Notes under the pieces: model-generated | What the model was told of the DNA's origin: nothing | The model's input: only the letters and a program-made list of their open reading frames with translations | Database searches by the model: none | Made by a program: the position numbers and the translations under genes | Shown here: piece by piece, positions 26,173-34,342 of the stretch | Layout of the letters: each line of letters opens with the position of its first letter | Position numbering within the stretch: position 1 is the first letter of the stretch | NCBI GenBank assembly: GCA_038145245.1 | Contig: JAYQPI010000006.1 | Span: 1-39,449 of the forward strand | Direction of reading: 5' to 3' | DNA from: Fontibacterium sp038145245 | GTDB lineage: Bacteria > Pseudomonadota > Alphaproteobacteria > Pelagibacterales > Pelagibacteraceae | Length of the DNA: 39,449 nucleotides

Positions 26173-26462
26173 TGAATCAAAGAGCTAAAATTTATCAACC
26201 TGTTAAAACTGCAATGCAATCGGGCAAAGCTCGAACAAAATTTTGGATTTTAGAATTTAATAAATCTAATTCTAACAAAGATTTTGTGATGGGTTGGACG
26301 TCATCTTTAAATACAGATGAGCAAATTAAGCTAAAATTTGAAACACAAGAGCAGGCTATTGCCTATGCAAAACAAAATAATATTGAATTTGATCTAATAA
26401 CACATAAAAAAAGTAAACTAATAATCAAAGCTTATGCAGATAATTTTTTAAATAATGTTTAA
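26172..26462 (+). CDS. NADH dehydrogenase (complex I) NDUFS4-like accessory subunit
   Basis: A 96-residue protein matching the ETC complex I subunit conserved region, the bacterial counterpart of mitochondrial NDUFS4 (18 kDa, AQDQ). Diagnostic stretches are AKIYQPVKTAMQSGKARTKF, WILEF, MGWTSSLNTDEQIKLKF, ETQEQAIAYAKQNN and the terminal KAYADNF. NDUFS4 stabilises the peripheral arm of complex I near the NADH-oxidising module. It is an accessory subunit typical of alphaproteobacteria and mitochondria. It is encoded apart from any nuo operon. It overlaps gyrA by one base and the next gene by eight. Confidence 0.9.
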   Translation: MNQRAKIYQPVKTAMQSGKARTKFWILEFNKSNSNKDFVMGWTSSLNTDEQIKLKFETQEQAIAYAKQNNIEFDLITHKKSKLIIKAYADNFLNNV

Positions 26463-27426
26463 AAGTTTTTTTTTTAATAAAAAATGGATTTTATGGTCAT
26501 GGGGTGGTGGTTTATTATTGATTTTTTCACTTCTAATCCAAGTATCTATAACTGTTAAAATAAATGAATGGTATAAAGGTTTTTATGACTTATTGCAGAA
26601 TGCAGCAAAAAATAATATTTCTGAATTTTGGGAAAAAATTTATATTTTTTGTTATTTAGCTTTTCCATATGTAATCCTTGCGACATTTACAGGTTTTTTT
26701 ACAAGAGTTTATTCTCTACGATGGCGTGAAGCGATCACTTTTGACTATATTCCTTTATGGAAAAATAGCCTTGAAAAAGTAGAAGGCGCATCACAAAGAA
26801 TTCAAGAAGATACGAGCAGATTTGCAAAAATTGTAGAAAGTTTAGGACTTCAGGTTATTAGAGCTATTATGACTTTAATTGCTTTTGTCCCTATATTATG
26901 GGGTCTTTCATCTGGGATACAAATTGAATTCCTAAAGCAATTTCCAGGATCTTTAGTTTGGGTATCTTTAATCGTAAGTTTGGGAGGTTTAATAATTAGC
27001 TGGTTTGTTGGAATTAAATTACCAGGTCTTGAGTATAATAATCAAAAAGTAGAAGCATCATTTAGAAAAGAATTAGTTTACGGAGAAGATGATAGGTTAA
27101 AATATGCAAAACCAGATACTATATTTGAATTATTTTCGGGAATTAAATTTAATTATCACAGACTTTTTTATAATTATGGCTATTTTGACATTTGGGTAAA
27201 TTTATACGATCAATTTATGGTAATAGTTCCATATCTTGTAATGGCTCCAAGTCTATTTGCAGGTGCAATTACTTTAGGTGTTATAGTCCAAGTATCCAAT
27301 GCTTTTCAAAGAGTTCATAATAGTTTTTCATTGTTTATTCACCAATGGACTACTATTACTGAATTAAGATCTATTTATAAACGTTTAGGCGAGTTTGAGA
27401 TTGCAATAGGGTATAAAAAAAATTAA
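26455..27426 (+). CDS. SbmA/BacA-family peptide transporter
   Basis: A 323-residue membrane protein with about six to seven hydrophobic segments. It has the SbmA/BacA-like features NEWYKGFYDLLQ near residue 38, FFTRVYSLRWREAIT, GASQRIQEDTSRF and ELFSGIKFNYHRLFYNYGYF. SbmA and BacA import antimicrobial peptides and peptide-like compounds using the proton gradient. They resemble the membrane half of an ABC exporter without the ATPase, and no ATPase domain is present here. The start overlaps the NDUFS4-like gene by eight bases. The stop shares TTAA with recG on the other strand. The natural substrate cannot be predicted. Confidence 0.87.
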   Translation: MFKSFFFNKKWILWSWGGGLLLIFSLLIQVSITVKINEWYKGFYDLLQNAAKNNISEFWEKIYIFCYLAFPYVILATFTGFFTRVYSLRWREAITFDYIPLWKNSLEKVEGASQRIQEDTSRFAKIVESLGLQVIRAIMTLIAFVPILWGLSSGIQIEFLKQFPGSLVWVSLIVSLGGLIISWFVGIKLPGLEYNNQKVEASFRKELVYGEDDRLKYAKPDTIFELFSGIKFNYHRLFYNYGYFDIWVNLYDQFMVIVPYLVMAPSLFAGAITLGVIVQVSNAFQRVHNSFSLFIHQWTTITELRSIYKRLGEFEIAIGYKKN

Positions 27427-29492
27427 CCACTATCTATTATATTTAGTATTTTATCTTTTTTAAAAAACTTCAGTAAAGTGTTAAATTTATCAACTGATAA
27501 ATTATCTTTAGTGTAATAATCAGTTTCTTGCTTAGCTAACTCAAAAAGATGAGAATGATACATTGGATCGGCTACAATAAAATCTTTTTCACCACTTTGT
27601 TTGTAACCAATAATATCTCCAAATCCTCGTAATTTTAAATCTTGTTCAGATATAAAAAATCCATCATTAGATTCTTTAAGAATTTTAAGCCTTTTTTTTC
27701 CATTTTCGCTTATTGATTTTGAATAAATGAGAATACATTCTCCGTCATCTATTCCTCTTCCGACTCTTCCTCTTAATTGATGTAATTGAGCAAGTCCAAA
27801 TCTTTCTGAATTTTCAATTATAATTGTATTTGCATTTTGATTATCAACACCAACTTCCACTACTGTTGTAGATATTAATATAAAAAATTTTTTATCTAAG
27901 AAATCTTTCATTATACTAATTTTTTCATCATTTTTTAAATTGCCATGCATTATTGCAACTTTTTTTGGAAAATATTTATTTAAAAATTCATATCTTTCTA
28001 TAACGGGGGTTAATTTAACTTTTTTGCTTTCTTCAATTAAAGGACAAATCCAATAAATTTGTTGTTTATTTTCAATTTTATTTTTTATCAAATTAATTAA
28101 ATCAGATATTTTATTTTCAGGAATAATATTTGTTATAATTTTTGTTTTTTTAAATGGTTTTTCTTTAAGTGTTGAAATATCCATATCTCCATAAGTTGAT
28201 AGAATTAGGGTTCTTGGTATAGGTGTTGCGCTCATTAACAGTACGTCACAGTTTGCTCCTCCTTTTTCAGAAAGATTTATTCTTTGTTTAACGCCAAATT
28301 TATGTTGTTCATCTATAATAATTAATCCTAATTTCTTAAATAAAACACTTTCTTGAAATAAAGAGTGAGTTCCAATTAAAAAATTAATTTTACCTTCGGC
28401 AAGTTCTTTCTTAATTTCGATTTGTATTTTTTTGTTAATACTGCCACTTAAAATTTTAATATTTATATCAAGACCTTGGGTTATGGATTTAATCAAATTT
28501 AAATGTTGTAATGCTAATATCTCGGTAGGACACATTAAAGCTACTTGAAAGCCAGCAGCTATAACATTTAATCCAGAGATAATTGAAATTATAGTTTTTC
28601 CTGAACCAACATCGCCTTGAAGGAGTCTTAACATTTTTTTATTTTTTTTTAATCCATCCTCAATTTCTGCAATAATATGTTCCTGATCATTAGTTAATTT
28701 AAATGATAAATTTTTAATTACTTTAGATTTATAATTAGAAGAAAAAATTTTAGCATCTTTATGAATTGCTAAATTTTTTTTTTTGATCTGAGAAAAGATT
28801 AATAAATTAGAGAATATTTCATCAAAAGATATTCTTTCATAGGCTAAAGAATTTTTATCTAAATCTTCAATTTTTTTTGGATTATGCAACTGAATTAATG
28901 AATCTTTAAAACTTAACCATTTATTTTTTTTAATAAAAATATCTCTATGCCATTCTTCAATATCGGGAATTTCATTAGTAATATTTTCATATATTTTGTT
29001 TATAGTTTTATTAGAAATTCCTTTTAACGAACTGTAAGTTGGCATTACTTTACTAACCTTGTCTTCATTATGAATTGAGGTAACGTAATCTGGATTTGTT
29101 ATTTGATATTTATTTTTATAAACATTAACTTTCCCACTAATAATGACTTCGTTGTTAATGGGTAATATTTCCTTAATGTAATTTTCTCTGGTATTGAAAA
29201 AAACAATGTTTATTTCACCTGTGTCATCATAACATTGAACAGTATTAGGAAGCCTTCTTAATCTTGGAAAATTATGTTTTTTTACCTTAACAAATATAGT
29301 GCTAATTTTACCTATTTCTAAGTTGTTTAATTTAGGACAATGAGTTCTATCAATTATTCCATAAGGAAAATTAAAAATTAAATCTATATTAGATTCTATT
29401 TTTTTTTCATTAAATAATTTTTGTATTTTTGGTCCTATTCCTTTAATTTTAGAAATTGGATTAAAAAAAAAATTAAAATTTTTTTCTATCAT
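27423..29492 (-). CDS. recG: ATP-dependent DNA helicase RecG
   Basis: A 689-residue superfamily 2 helicase that remodels stalled forks and Holliday junctions. The N-terminal wedge domain starts with PISKIKGIGPKIQKLF. The helicase motifs include Walker A LLQGDVGSGKTIIS, DEQHKFGVKQR (DExH), LMSATPIPRTLILS, and in the second RecA domain VVEVGVDNQNANTIIIENSE and QLHQLRGRVGRG. Length is normal. The start ATG is 37 bases from the divergent sdhE start, and recG beside sdhE is a familiar alphaproteobacterial arrangement. Its stop overlaps the BacA-like gene by four bases. Confidence 0.97.
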   Translation of the reverse strand: MIEKNFNFFFNPISKIKGIGPKIQKLFNEKKIESNIDLIFNFPYGIIDRTHCPKLNNLEIGKISTIFVKVKKHNFPRLRRLPNTVQCYDDTGEINIVFFNTRENYIKEILPINNEVIISGKVNVYKNKYQITNPDYVTSIHNEDKVSKVMPTYSSLKGISNKTINKIYENITNEIPDIEEWHRDIFIKKNKWLSFKDSLIQLHNPKKIEDLDKNSLAYERISFDEIFSNLLIFSQIKKKNLAIHKDAKIFSSNYKSKVIKNLSFKLTNDQEHIIAEIEDGLKKNKKMLRLLQGDVGSGKTIISIISGLNVIAAGFQVALMCPTEILALQHLNLIKSITQGLDINIKILSGSINKKIQIEIKKELAEGKINFLIGTHSLFQESVLFKKLGLIIIDEQHKFGVKQRINLSEKGGANCDVLLMSATPIPRTLILSTYGDMDISTLKEKPFKKTKIITNIIPENKISDLINLIKNKIENKQQIYWICPLIEESKKVKLTPVIERYEFLNKYFPKKVAIMHGNLKNDEKISIMKDFLDKKFFILISTTVVEVGVDNQNANTIIIENSERFGLAQLHQLRGRVGRGIDDGECILIYSKSISENGKKRLKILKESNDGFFISEQDLKLRGFGDIIGYKQSGEKDFIVADPMYHSHLFELAKQETDYYTKDNLSVDKFNTLLKFFKKDKILNIIDSG

Positions 29493-29529
29493 TTAAAGAC
29501 TAATTTTAATTAAGATATATATATTAGAT

Positions 29530-29781
29530 ATGAATAATTTAATAAAAAAACTTTTATATCGCTCTAATCATAGAGGAACCAAAGAAATGGATTTAATAAT
29601 TGGTGGATTTGCTAAAGAAAATTTAAAACATTTAAATACTAATGAATTAAATGAATTTGAACTTTTATTAAATTATACCGATAAAGAACTAAGCTCTTGG
29701 TTAATTGATAAAAAAAAAAATATTGAACTTGAAAAATTTTCTATATCTAGCAAAATTAAAAATTTTAGATTAAAATTTTAA
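29530..29781 (+). CDS. sdhE: FAD assembly factor SdhE (succinate dehydrogenase assembly)
   Basis: An 83-residue SdhE/YgfY/Sdh5-family protein that promotes covalent attachment of FAD to succinate dehydrogenase SdhA. The family signature RGxxExD is present as SNHRGTKEMDLIIGGF (about residues 13-28), followed by LNTNELNEFELLLNYTDKEL, which fits the four-helix fold. The C-terminal 15 residues are lysine-rich and unremarkable. It is divergent from recG. Thirty bases separate it from the tRNA-Ser that reads toward it, and no terminator hairpin is apparent. Confidence 0.93.
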   Translation: MNNLIKKLLYRSNHRGTKEMDLIIGGFAKENLKHLNTNELNEFELLLNYTDKELSSWLIDKKKNIELEKFSISSKIKNFRLKF

Positions 29782-29811
29782 TTTTTACTAATTATTAATT
29801 TATAAAAACAT

Positions 29812-29901
29812 TGGCGGAGAGGGTGGGATTTGAACCCACGAACGAGTTGCCCCGTTGCTAGTTTTCAAGACTAGTGCTTTCAACCGCTCAGCCACCTCTC
29901 C
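29812..29901 (-). tRNA. tRNA-Ser (anticodon TGA)
   Basis: On the minus strand this 90-nt stretch begins GGAGAGGTGGCTGAG and ends in CCCTCTCCGCCA. The anticodon loop CTTGAAA gives anticodon TGA, reading UCN serine codons. A long class II variable arm (AACGGGGCAACTCGTT) is present, as expected for tRNA-Ser. The discriminator is G and CCA is encoded. Only 17 bases separate its 5' end from the start of the transglycosylase gene, so its promoter must overlap that coding region. Confidence 0.97.
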
Positions 29902-29918
29902 TTGATTAATGACTTTAA

Positions 29919-30938
29919 ATGTCGTCTATGTTAAAAAATGTGATGAATATTTACCTTAAATTTAAAATATTTCTAATTATTTATTTATTTTTAATATTTA
30001 TTCCAAATGTTTCTATATCAAACGAAAAATTTAATGATTGGATAGTTGCTTTTAAGAGTAGAGCAGTTACTCAGGGTGTTTCAAAAGAAACTGTAAATTA
30101 TGCATTAAATAATGTTAGATTTTTGGAAAAAATCGTTGCCCTAGATAGAAAACAGCCAGAATTTTTTGAAAAGACTTATGAATATTTAGATAAAAGAGTT
30201 GATGAAAAAAGAATATTTACTGCCAAAAAACTTTTAGATGATAATTCGACTTTACTTGATAAAGTTTACAATAAATTTAAGGTTGATAAAGAAATTTTAA
30301 TAGCTCTATGGGGAATAGAAACAAATTTTGGAGCTAACAAGGGCAGAGTAGATATTATCTCAGCTTTAGCAACTTTATCATTTGATAACCGAAGATCAGA
30401 ATATTTTGAAAAAGAGTTAATTATTCTTTTAAAATTAATTGATAATAAAATTATAAAATATGAGAGTTTATATGGTTCATGGGCTGGAGCTATTGGAAAT
30501 TTTCAATTTATGCCCTCAACGATTCAAAAATATGGAATTAATTTTGATGAAGTTTCAGAAATTGATTTAATAAATTCATTTCAAGACTCTGTTGCTTCTG
30601 CAGCAAATTATTTAAATACAATAGGTTGGAAAGATAAAGATATATGGGGGTTTGAAGTAAAAATTAATAAAAATTTTGAGAGTAATTTAATAAATTCTGA
30701 CTCTAGAAATCTTAAAAATAAAGTTTCAATTTTAAAATTAAAACAGTTAGGTTTTAAAAATATAAATGACAGTGAGATCCTAACAACAGATAAAAAAGAA
30801 GGTTGGTTAATTAGACCTGATGGAAATGATGGTCCAATTTATATTGTATTTGATAATTTCTTAAAATTATTAGAATGGAATAGATCTTTACGTTTTGCAA
30901 TTACCGTTGGGACTCTTTCAGATAAAATAAAATTATAA
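29919..30938 (+). CDS. lytic murein transglycosylase, MltB/SLT_2 family
   Basis: A 339-residue exported peptidoglycan lyase that cleaves glycan strands to 1,6-anhydro-muropeptides. An N-terminal hydrophobic stretch (about residues 15-33) ending near NVSIS is a signal peptide or anchor without a lipobox cysteine. The catalytic Glu is E134 in LIALWGIETNFGANKG, and SWAGAIGNFQFMPSTIQKYG and AASAANYLNTIGW-like segments are typical of MltB. Start choice is uncertain: ATG 29919 is the longest, and ATG 29928 or 29943 would also leave the signal peptide intact. It heads the cell-wall part of the last block, and nagZ in the same window would process its products. Confidence 0.93.
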   Translation: MSSMLKNVMNIYLKFKIFLIIYLFLIFIPNVSISNEKFNDWIVAFKSRAVTQGVSKETVNYALNNVRFLEKIVALDRKQPEFFEKTYEYLDKRVDEKRIFTAKKLLDDNSTLLDKVYNKFKVDKEILIALWGIETNFGANKGRVDIISALATLSFDNRRSEYFEKELIILLKLIDNKIIKYESLYGSWAGAIGNFQFMPSTIQKYGINFDEVSEIDLINSFQDSVASAANYLNTIGWKDKDIWGFEVKINKNFESNLINSDSRNLKNKVSILKLKQLGFKNINDSEILTTDKKEGWLIRPDGNDGPIYIVFDNFLKLLEWNRSLRFAITVGTLSDKIKL

Positions 30939-31625
30939 ATGAAGACTAGAATTTTAATTTTATTTTTTATTTTAATTTCATCATGTCAAAATTTCACATC
31001 ATATGAAAAAGTTATTCCCTATGAAAAAATTGGCTTTGCAGAACTTTCAATAAATGAGGACATTATACATCCAATTTTAGCTTCAGAAAGTCAAATTAAA
31101 ATTACAAACTTATTAAATAAAAAAAATATAATTTTAAGTATTAATAAAACTTCTAAAATTGGAAAAGAAAGAGAAATAATTATCCCTAATAAATATTTTA
31201 GTTTATTAGAACTAAATCCAAAATTACCAATAATAAAAGTTGAAACTATAAAATCAAACAAAGTATTCAAAGCAGAAATTGCAAAAATTTTTGAAGAAGA
31301 AAAAAAAGTTTTACAAAACATAGAAACAACAAATGTTGATGTAATTGATTTATCTAAAAATAGTAATTCTAAAAGCAGTAATTATAAAAATGATAATTTA
31401 AAAAATGTTTCAATTTATTATGGTGATTTTACTTTTAAGAATACAGCTTTAGATATGGTTAGTTTATTAAAAAAAGAAATAAAAAGTATTAATCCAGTTA
31501 TAGTTAAAGTTAATAAAAAATTTAGAGTTAAAGCTATGACTATAAATGATATCAATGAATTTGATATTTATTATAGTAAAATTGCAAATACTAAGTTTGA
31601 AAATTATAATATAAGCATAGAATGA
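30939..31625 (+). CDS. degenerate RlpA-like lipoprotein with C-terminal SPOR-like domain
   Basis: A 228-residue predicted lipoprotein whose signal peptide ends in the lipobox region LISSC, with lipid-bearing C16. Residues of about 30-105 align by eye with the RlpA double-psi beta-barrel: GFAEL, then SQIKITNLLNKKNIILSIN, then EREIIIPNKYFSLLEL. However, the catalytic stretches of RlpA (the G-R-T-A-N-G-E type motif and N-D-R-G-P) are absent or replaced (INKTSKIGK). The last 75 residues (VSIYYGDFTFKNTALDMVSL onward) look like a SPOR domain, which binds denuded septal glycan. It occupies the position of rlpA between mltB and the DD-carboxypeptidase gene. It was probably once an RlpA and is now a binding protein without lytic activity. 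That reading is inference. Confidence 0.7.
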   Translation: MKTRILILFFILISSCQNFTSYEKVIPYEKIGFAELSINEDIIHPILASESQIKITNLLNKKNIILSINKTSKIGKEREIIIPNKYFSLLELNPKLPIIKVETIKSNKVFKAEIAKIFEEEKKVLQNIETTNVDVIDLSKNSNSKSSNYKNDNLKNVSIYYGDFTFKNTALDMVSLLKKEIKSINPVIVKVNKKFRVKAMTINDINEFDIYYSKIANTKFENYNISIE

Positions 31626-32782
31626 ATTTTAAAAAAATTTTTATTTTAATTTTTGCAATATTAATCTTTTCATCAACATCATATTCGCAAGTAATTATTC
31701 CTGATAAAGTTAGACAAGGAATTGTGATAGACCACTCCAGTGGCACTATATTAGCTCAAAAAAATGCTGATCAAAAAATATCACCAGCATCCATGACTAA
31801 AATTATGACAGCTATTGTAGTATTTGATCAGCTTAAGGATAAAAAAATTAAATTAACAGATCAATTTACTGTTTCTAAAAAAGCTCGTAACGCAACTAAA
31901 TCTGGGGAATCGACCATGTTTTTAGTTCCAGGTGACAAAGTTGCAATCGAAGATTTATTAAGAGGATTAATTATTGTTTCTGGAGTTGATGCATCAATTG
32001 TTTTAGCCGAAGGAATATCAAGTAGTGAAGAACAATTTGTAGTTTTAATGAATGAAAAAGCGAAAAAAATTAATATGATAAACACTAATTTTAGCAATTC
32101 TTCTGGAACATTTAGCCAAGACAATTATTCAACGGTAAGAGATATTGCTATAATGTGTTCTTATTTGATCAATAACTACCCTCAATATTATAAATATTTT
32201 AAAGAAAAAGATTTTGCATGGGTCAGAACAGGAGGAAATCCAGTCAAACAAGAAAATAGAAATATACTACTTTTTAATGATGAAGAGGTTGATGGTATTA
32301 AAACAGGACATTTAAAAGATAGTAAATATTCTATTGCTGTTACAAAGAAAAAAGGCAATAGAAGAATAATAGCTGTAATTAGTGGTTTACCTACAATGTC
32401 TTCTAGGGCAGAAGCATCTAAATTCTTATTGAATAGTGCTCTGAACAAAATCGACCTTATGAAAATATCCTACGATGATGATAAATTTAGAATAAAAATA
32501 TGGAATGGAAGTTCTTCTTATCTAAATGTCAAAGGATTAAATAAAGATGGAATCTTTGTTAATTTACCTAAAAATTTAAAAAATCCTAAAATTAGAATGG
32601 AATTAGAATATGAATACCCATTACAAATTCCTATAAAGAAATTTGAAAAAGTAGCTATTCTTAGAATATACAATAACAAAGAACTTATAGACACTAGAGA
32701 TTTATTTGCTCAAAAAGATATAACGTATAAAAATATATTCTTTAAAGGCATCCAAAATATCAATCATTACTTATGGCATTAA
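31622..32782 (+). CDS. D-alanyl-D-alanine carboxypeptidase (PBP5/DacC family)
   Basis: A 386-residue penicillin-binding protein that trims the terminal D-Ala of peptidoglycan stem peptides in the periplasm. A signal peptide covers about residues 1-22 (ending SYS-Q). The SxxK motif is S57-M-T-K60 in SPASMTKIMTAIV, and the third motif is K227-T-G in DGIKTGHLKDS. The second motif is S120-G-V, where most family members have SGN. A C-terminal PBP5_C-like beta domain covers roughly residues 275-375. It overlaps the RlpA-like gene by four bases and tmk by ten. Confidence 0.94.
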   Translation: MNFKKIFILIFAILIFSSTSYSQVIIPDKVRQGIVIDHSSGTILAQKNADQKISPASMTKIMTAIVVFDQLKDKKIKLTDQFTVSKKARNATKSGESTMFLVPGDKVAIEDLLRGLIIVSGVDASIVLAEGISSSEEQFVVLMNEKAKKINMINTNFSNSSGTFSQDNYSTVRDIAIMCSYLINNYPQYYKYFKEKDFAWVRTGGNPVKQENRNILLFNDEEVDGIKTGHLKDSKYSIAVTKKKGNRRIIAVISGLPTMSSRAEASKFLLNSALNKIDLMKISYDDDKFRIKIWNGSSSYLNVKGLNKDGIFVNLPKNLKNPKIRMELEYEYPLQIPIKKFEKVAILRIYNNKELIDTRDLFAQKDITYKNIFFKGIQNINHYLWH

Positions 32783-33414
32783 AAAAGCCATTATTTATCT
32801 GCTTTGAAGGGGTAGAGGGCTCTGGAAAGTCAACTCAGGCAAAACTTTTATACAAGTTTATAAAAAAAAAAATTACTAAAAATGTTATTTTAACACGAGA
32901 ACCAGGAGGAACTTTATTCTCAGAAAGAATTAGAGACTTAATATTAGAAAAAAAAACAAATATTAAGCCGTTAACAGAATTTTTATTATTGATGGCAGCA
33001 AGAAATGAACATCTTATAAATAAAATAAATTTATATCTCAAAAAAAAATTTATAGTAGTTTGTGATAGATTTTTTTACTCAACGTTAGCATATCAACATT
33101 ACTTGGAAGGTATGAATAAAAAATTTATTTTTAGTATTCAAAAAAAAATTTACAAAAAAATTCATCCAGATATTACTTTTTTAATCGATTTGAATGAAAA
33201 GGAATCTAAAATTAGAATAAATAAAAGATCAAAAAAAACTAACAAATTTGATAAACTCTCTGTTCATCACTTTAATAAAATTAGAAATGGTTTTCTTAAA
33301 ATCTCAAAAACCTACAAAAAAAGAATTATTTTAATTAAAGGAAATAAATCGCTTAATGAGATTCAAAATGAAATTAACAAAATAATTACAAAAAAATTAA
33401 ATGCTAGATCGTAA
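32773..33414 (+). CDS. tmk: thymidylate kinase
   Basis: A 213-residue P-loop kinase that phosphorylates dTMP to dTDP. Walker A is GVEGSGKST (residues 13-21), followed by the DRX-type motifs TREPGGT and VCDRFFYSTLAYQ. The C-terminal helix region is Lys-rich, as is common in this genome. It overlaps the carboxypeptidase gene by ten bases and holB by 14. The tmk-holB pairing is widespread in bacteria and supports both calls. Confidence 0.96.
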   Translation: MALKKPLFICFEGVEGSGKSTQAKLLYKFIKKKITKNVILTREPGGTLFSERIRDLILEKKTNIKPLTEFLLLMAARNEHLINKINLYLKKKFIVVCDRFFYSTLAYQHYLEGMNKKFIFSIQKKIYKKIHPDITFLIDLNEKESKIRINKRSKKTNKFDKLSVHHFNKIRNGFLKISKTYKKRIILIKGNKSLNEIQNEINKIITKKLNARS

Positions 33415-34342
33415 TTTTTCAAACATTGAATTTTTAAATAAGTATCAAAGATTTTTGTATGGTCATAATGAGCTATTTAAGAAATTAATTCGTCTTTATA
33501 AAATAAACAAATTACCAAACAAGATTATATTTAATGGAAGTGATGGGATTGGCAAAGCTACCTTTGTTTATCATTTAATAAATTTTATTTTATCAAATAA
33601 AGAAAATGAAACATACGACATAAATAAAAATGAAATTATGGAGAATAATAAATCTTATCTAGAAATAATAAACAACGTAAATTTTAATTTTAAACATTTA
33701 AAAGTTGATAATTATAAAAAGGTTATAAGCATCGAAGAGACAAGAGAAATTATAAATTTTTTTAATAAATCATCAATTAATAATAAACCTAAAATATTTT
33801 TTTTAGAAGGAGCTGAAAATCTTAATAAAAATTCATCAAATTCAATTTTAAAAATTCTTGAAGAACTTCCTGATAATAATTTTTTTTTCATTTCTCATCT
33901 AGAAAATAAATTTATACTTGAGACTATAAAATCTAGATGTTTTAATTGCAGACTTTTTATTAATTCAGAAGAAAGTACTTTTATTAAAGAAAAATTATTT
34001 TCTCAGTACGATACTAGTTATAAAATTATTGAAAATCTGAATCCAGGAATAAATCTTAAAATCAACATTTTATTTGATGAATTAGATATTTATGAAAAAA
34101 ATTTTTCTGAAAAAATTTTATCTATTCAGAATTATTATTTAGAGGAAAAAAGTAATAAGGTATTAGATTTAATGCATATTTTTATTGAAAATTATTTTGT
34201 AAATAATTTAAAAAAAAATAATTTTTTTAAAAATTTAAGAATAAGAAATAAAATTAATTCTATTATTTTTAATATTAATTCGATCAATAATGAAGTTAAA
34301 AGTAACTTTTATGAATTGAATCTTTTGCTTGGTATAAAATAA
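33401..34342 (+). CDS. holB: DNA polymerase III subunit delta'
   Basis: A 313-residue clamp-loader subunit of the AAA+ superfamily. The Walker A-like loop is GSDGIGKAT (residues 46-54), and FFLEGAENLNKNSSNSILKILEELP corresponds to the Walker B and sensor region (stretch begins near residue 128). KSRC is the SRC-type arginine finger motif. I see no zinc-binding cysteine set. Sequence is poorly conserved outside the core. The placement between tmk and metG is the usual one. It overlaps tmk by 14 bases, and the metG ATG immediately follows its TAA. Confidence 0.92.
   Translation: MLDRNFSNIEFLNKYQRFLYGHNELFKKLIRLYKINKLPNKIIFNGSDGIGKATFVYHLINFILSNKENETYDINKNEIMENNKSYLEIINNVNFNFKHLKVDNYKKVISIEETREIINFFNKSSINNKPKIFFLEGAENLNKNSSNSILKILEELPDNNFFFISHLENKFILETIKSRCFNCRLFINSEESTFIKEKLFSQYDTSYKIIENLNPGINLKINILFDELDIYEKNFSEKILSIQNYYLEEKSNKVLDLMHIFIENYFVNNLKKNNFFKNLRIRNKINSIIFNINSINNEVKSNFYELNLLLGIK

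Noticed and set aside
29902..29950. TTAACA-N17-CATTAA promoter for tRNA-Ser on the minus strand
   Set aside because: The -10 element would sit only four bases from the tRNA 5' end, placing the start inside the tRNA.
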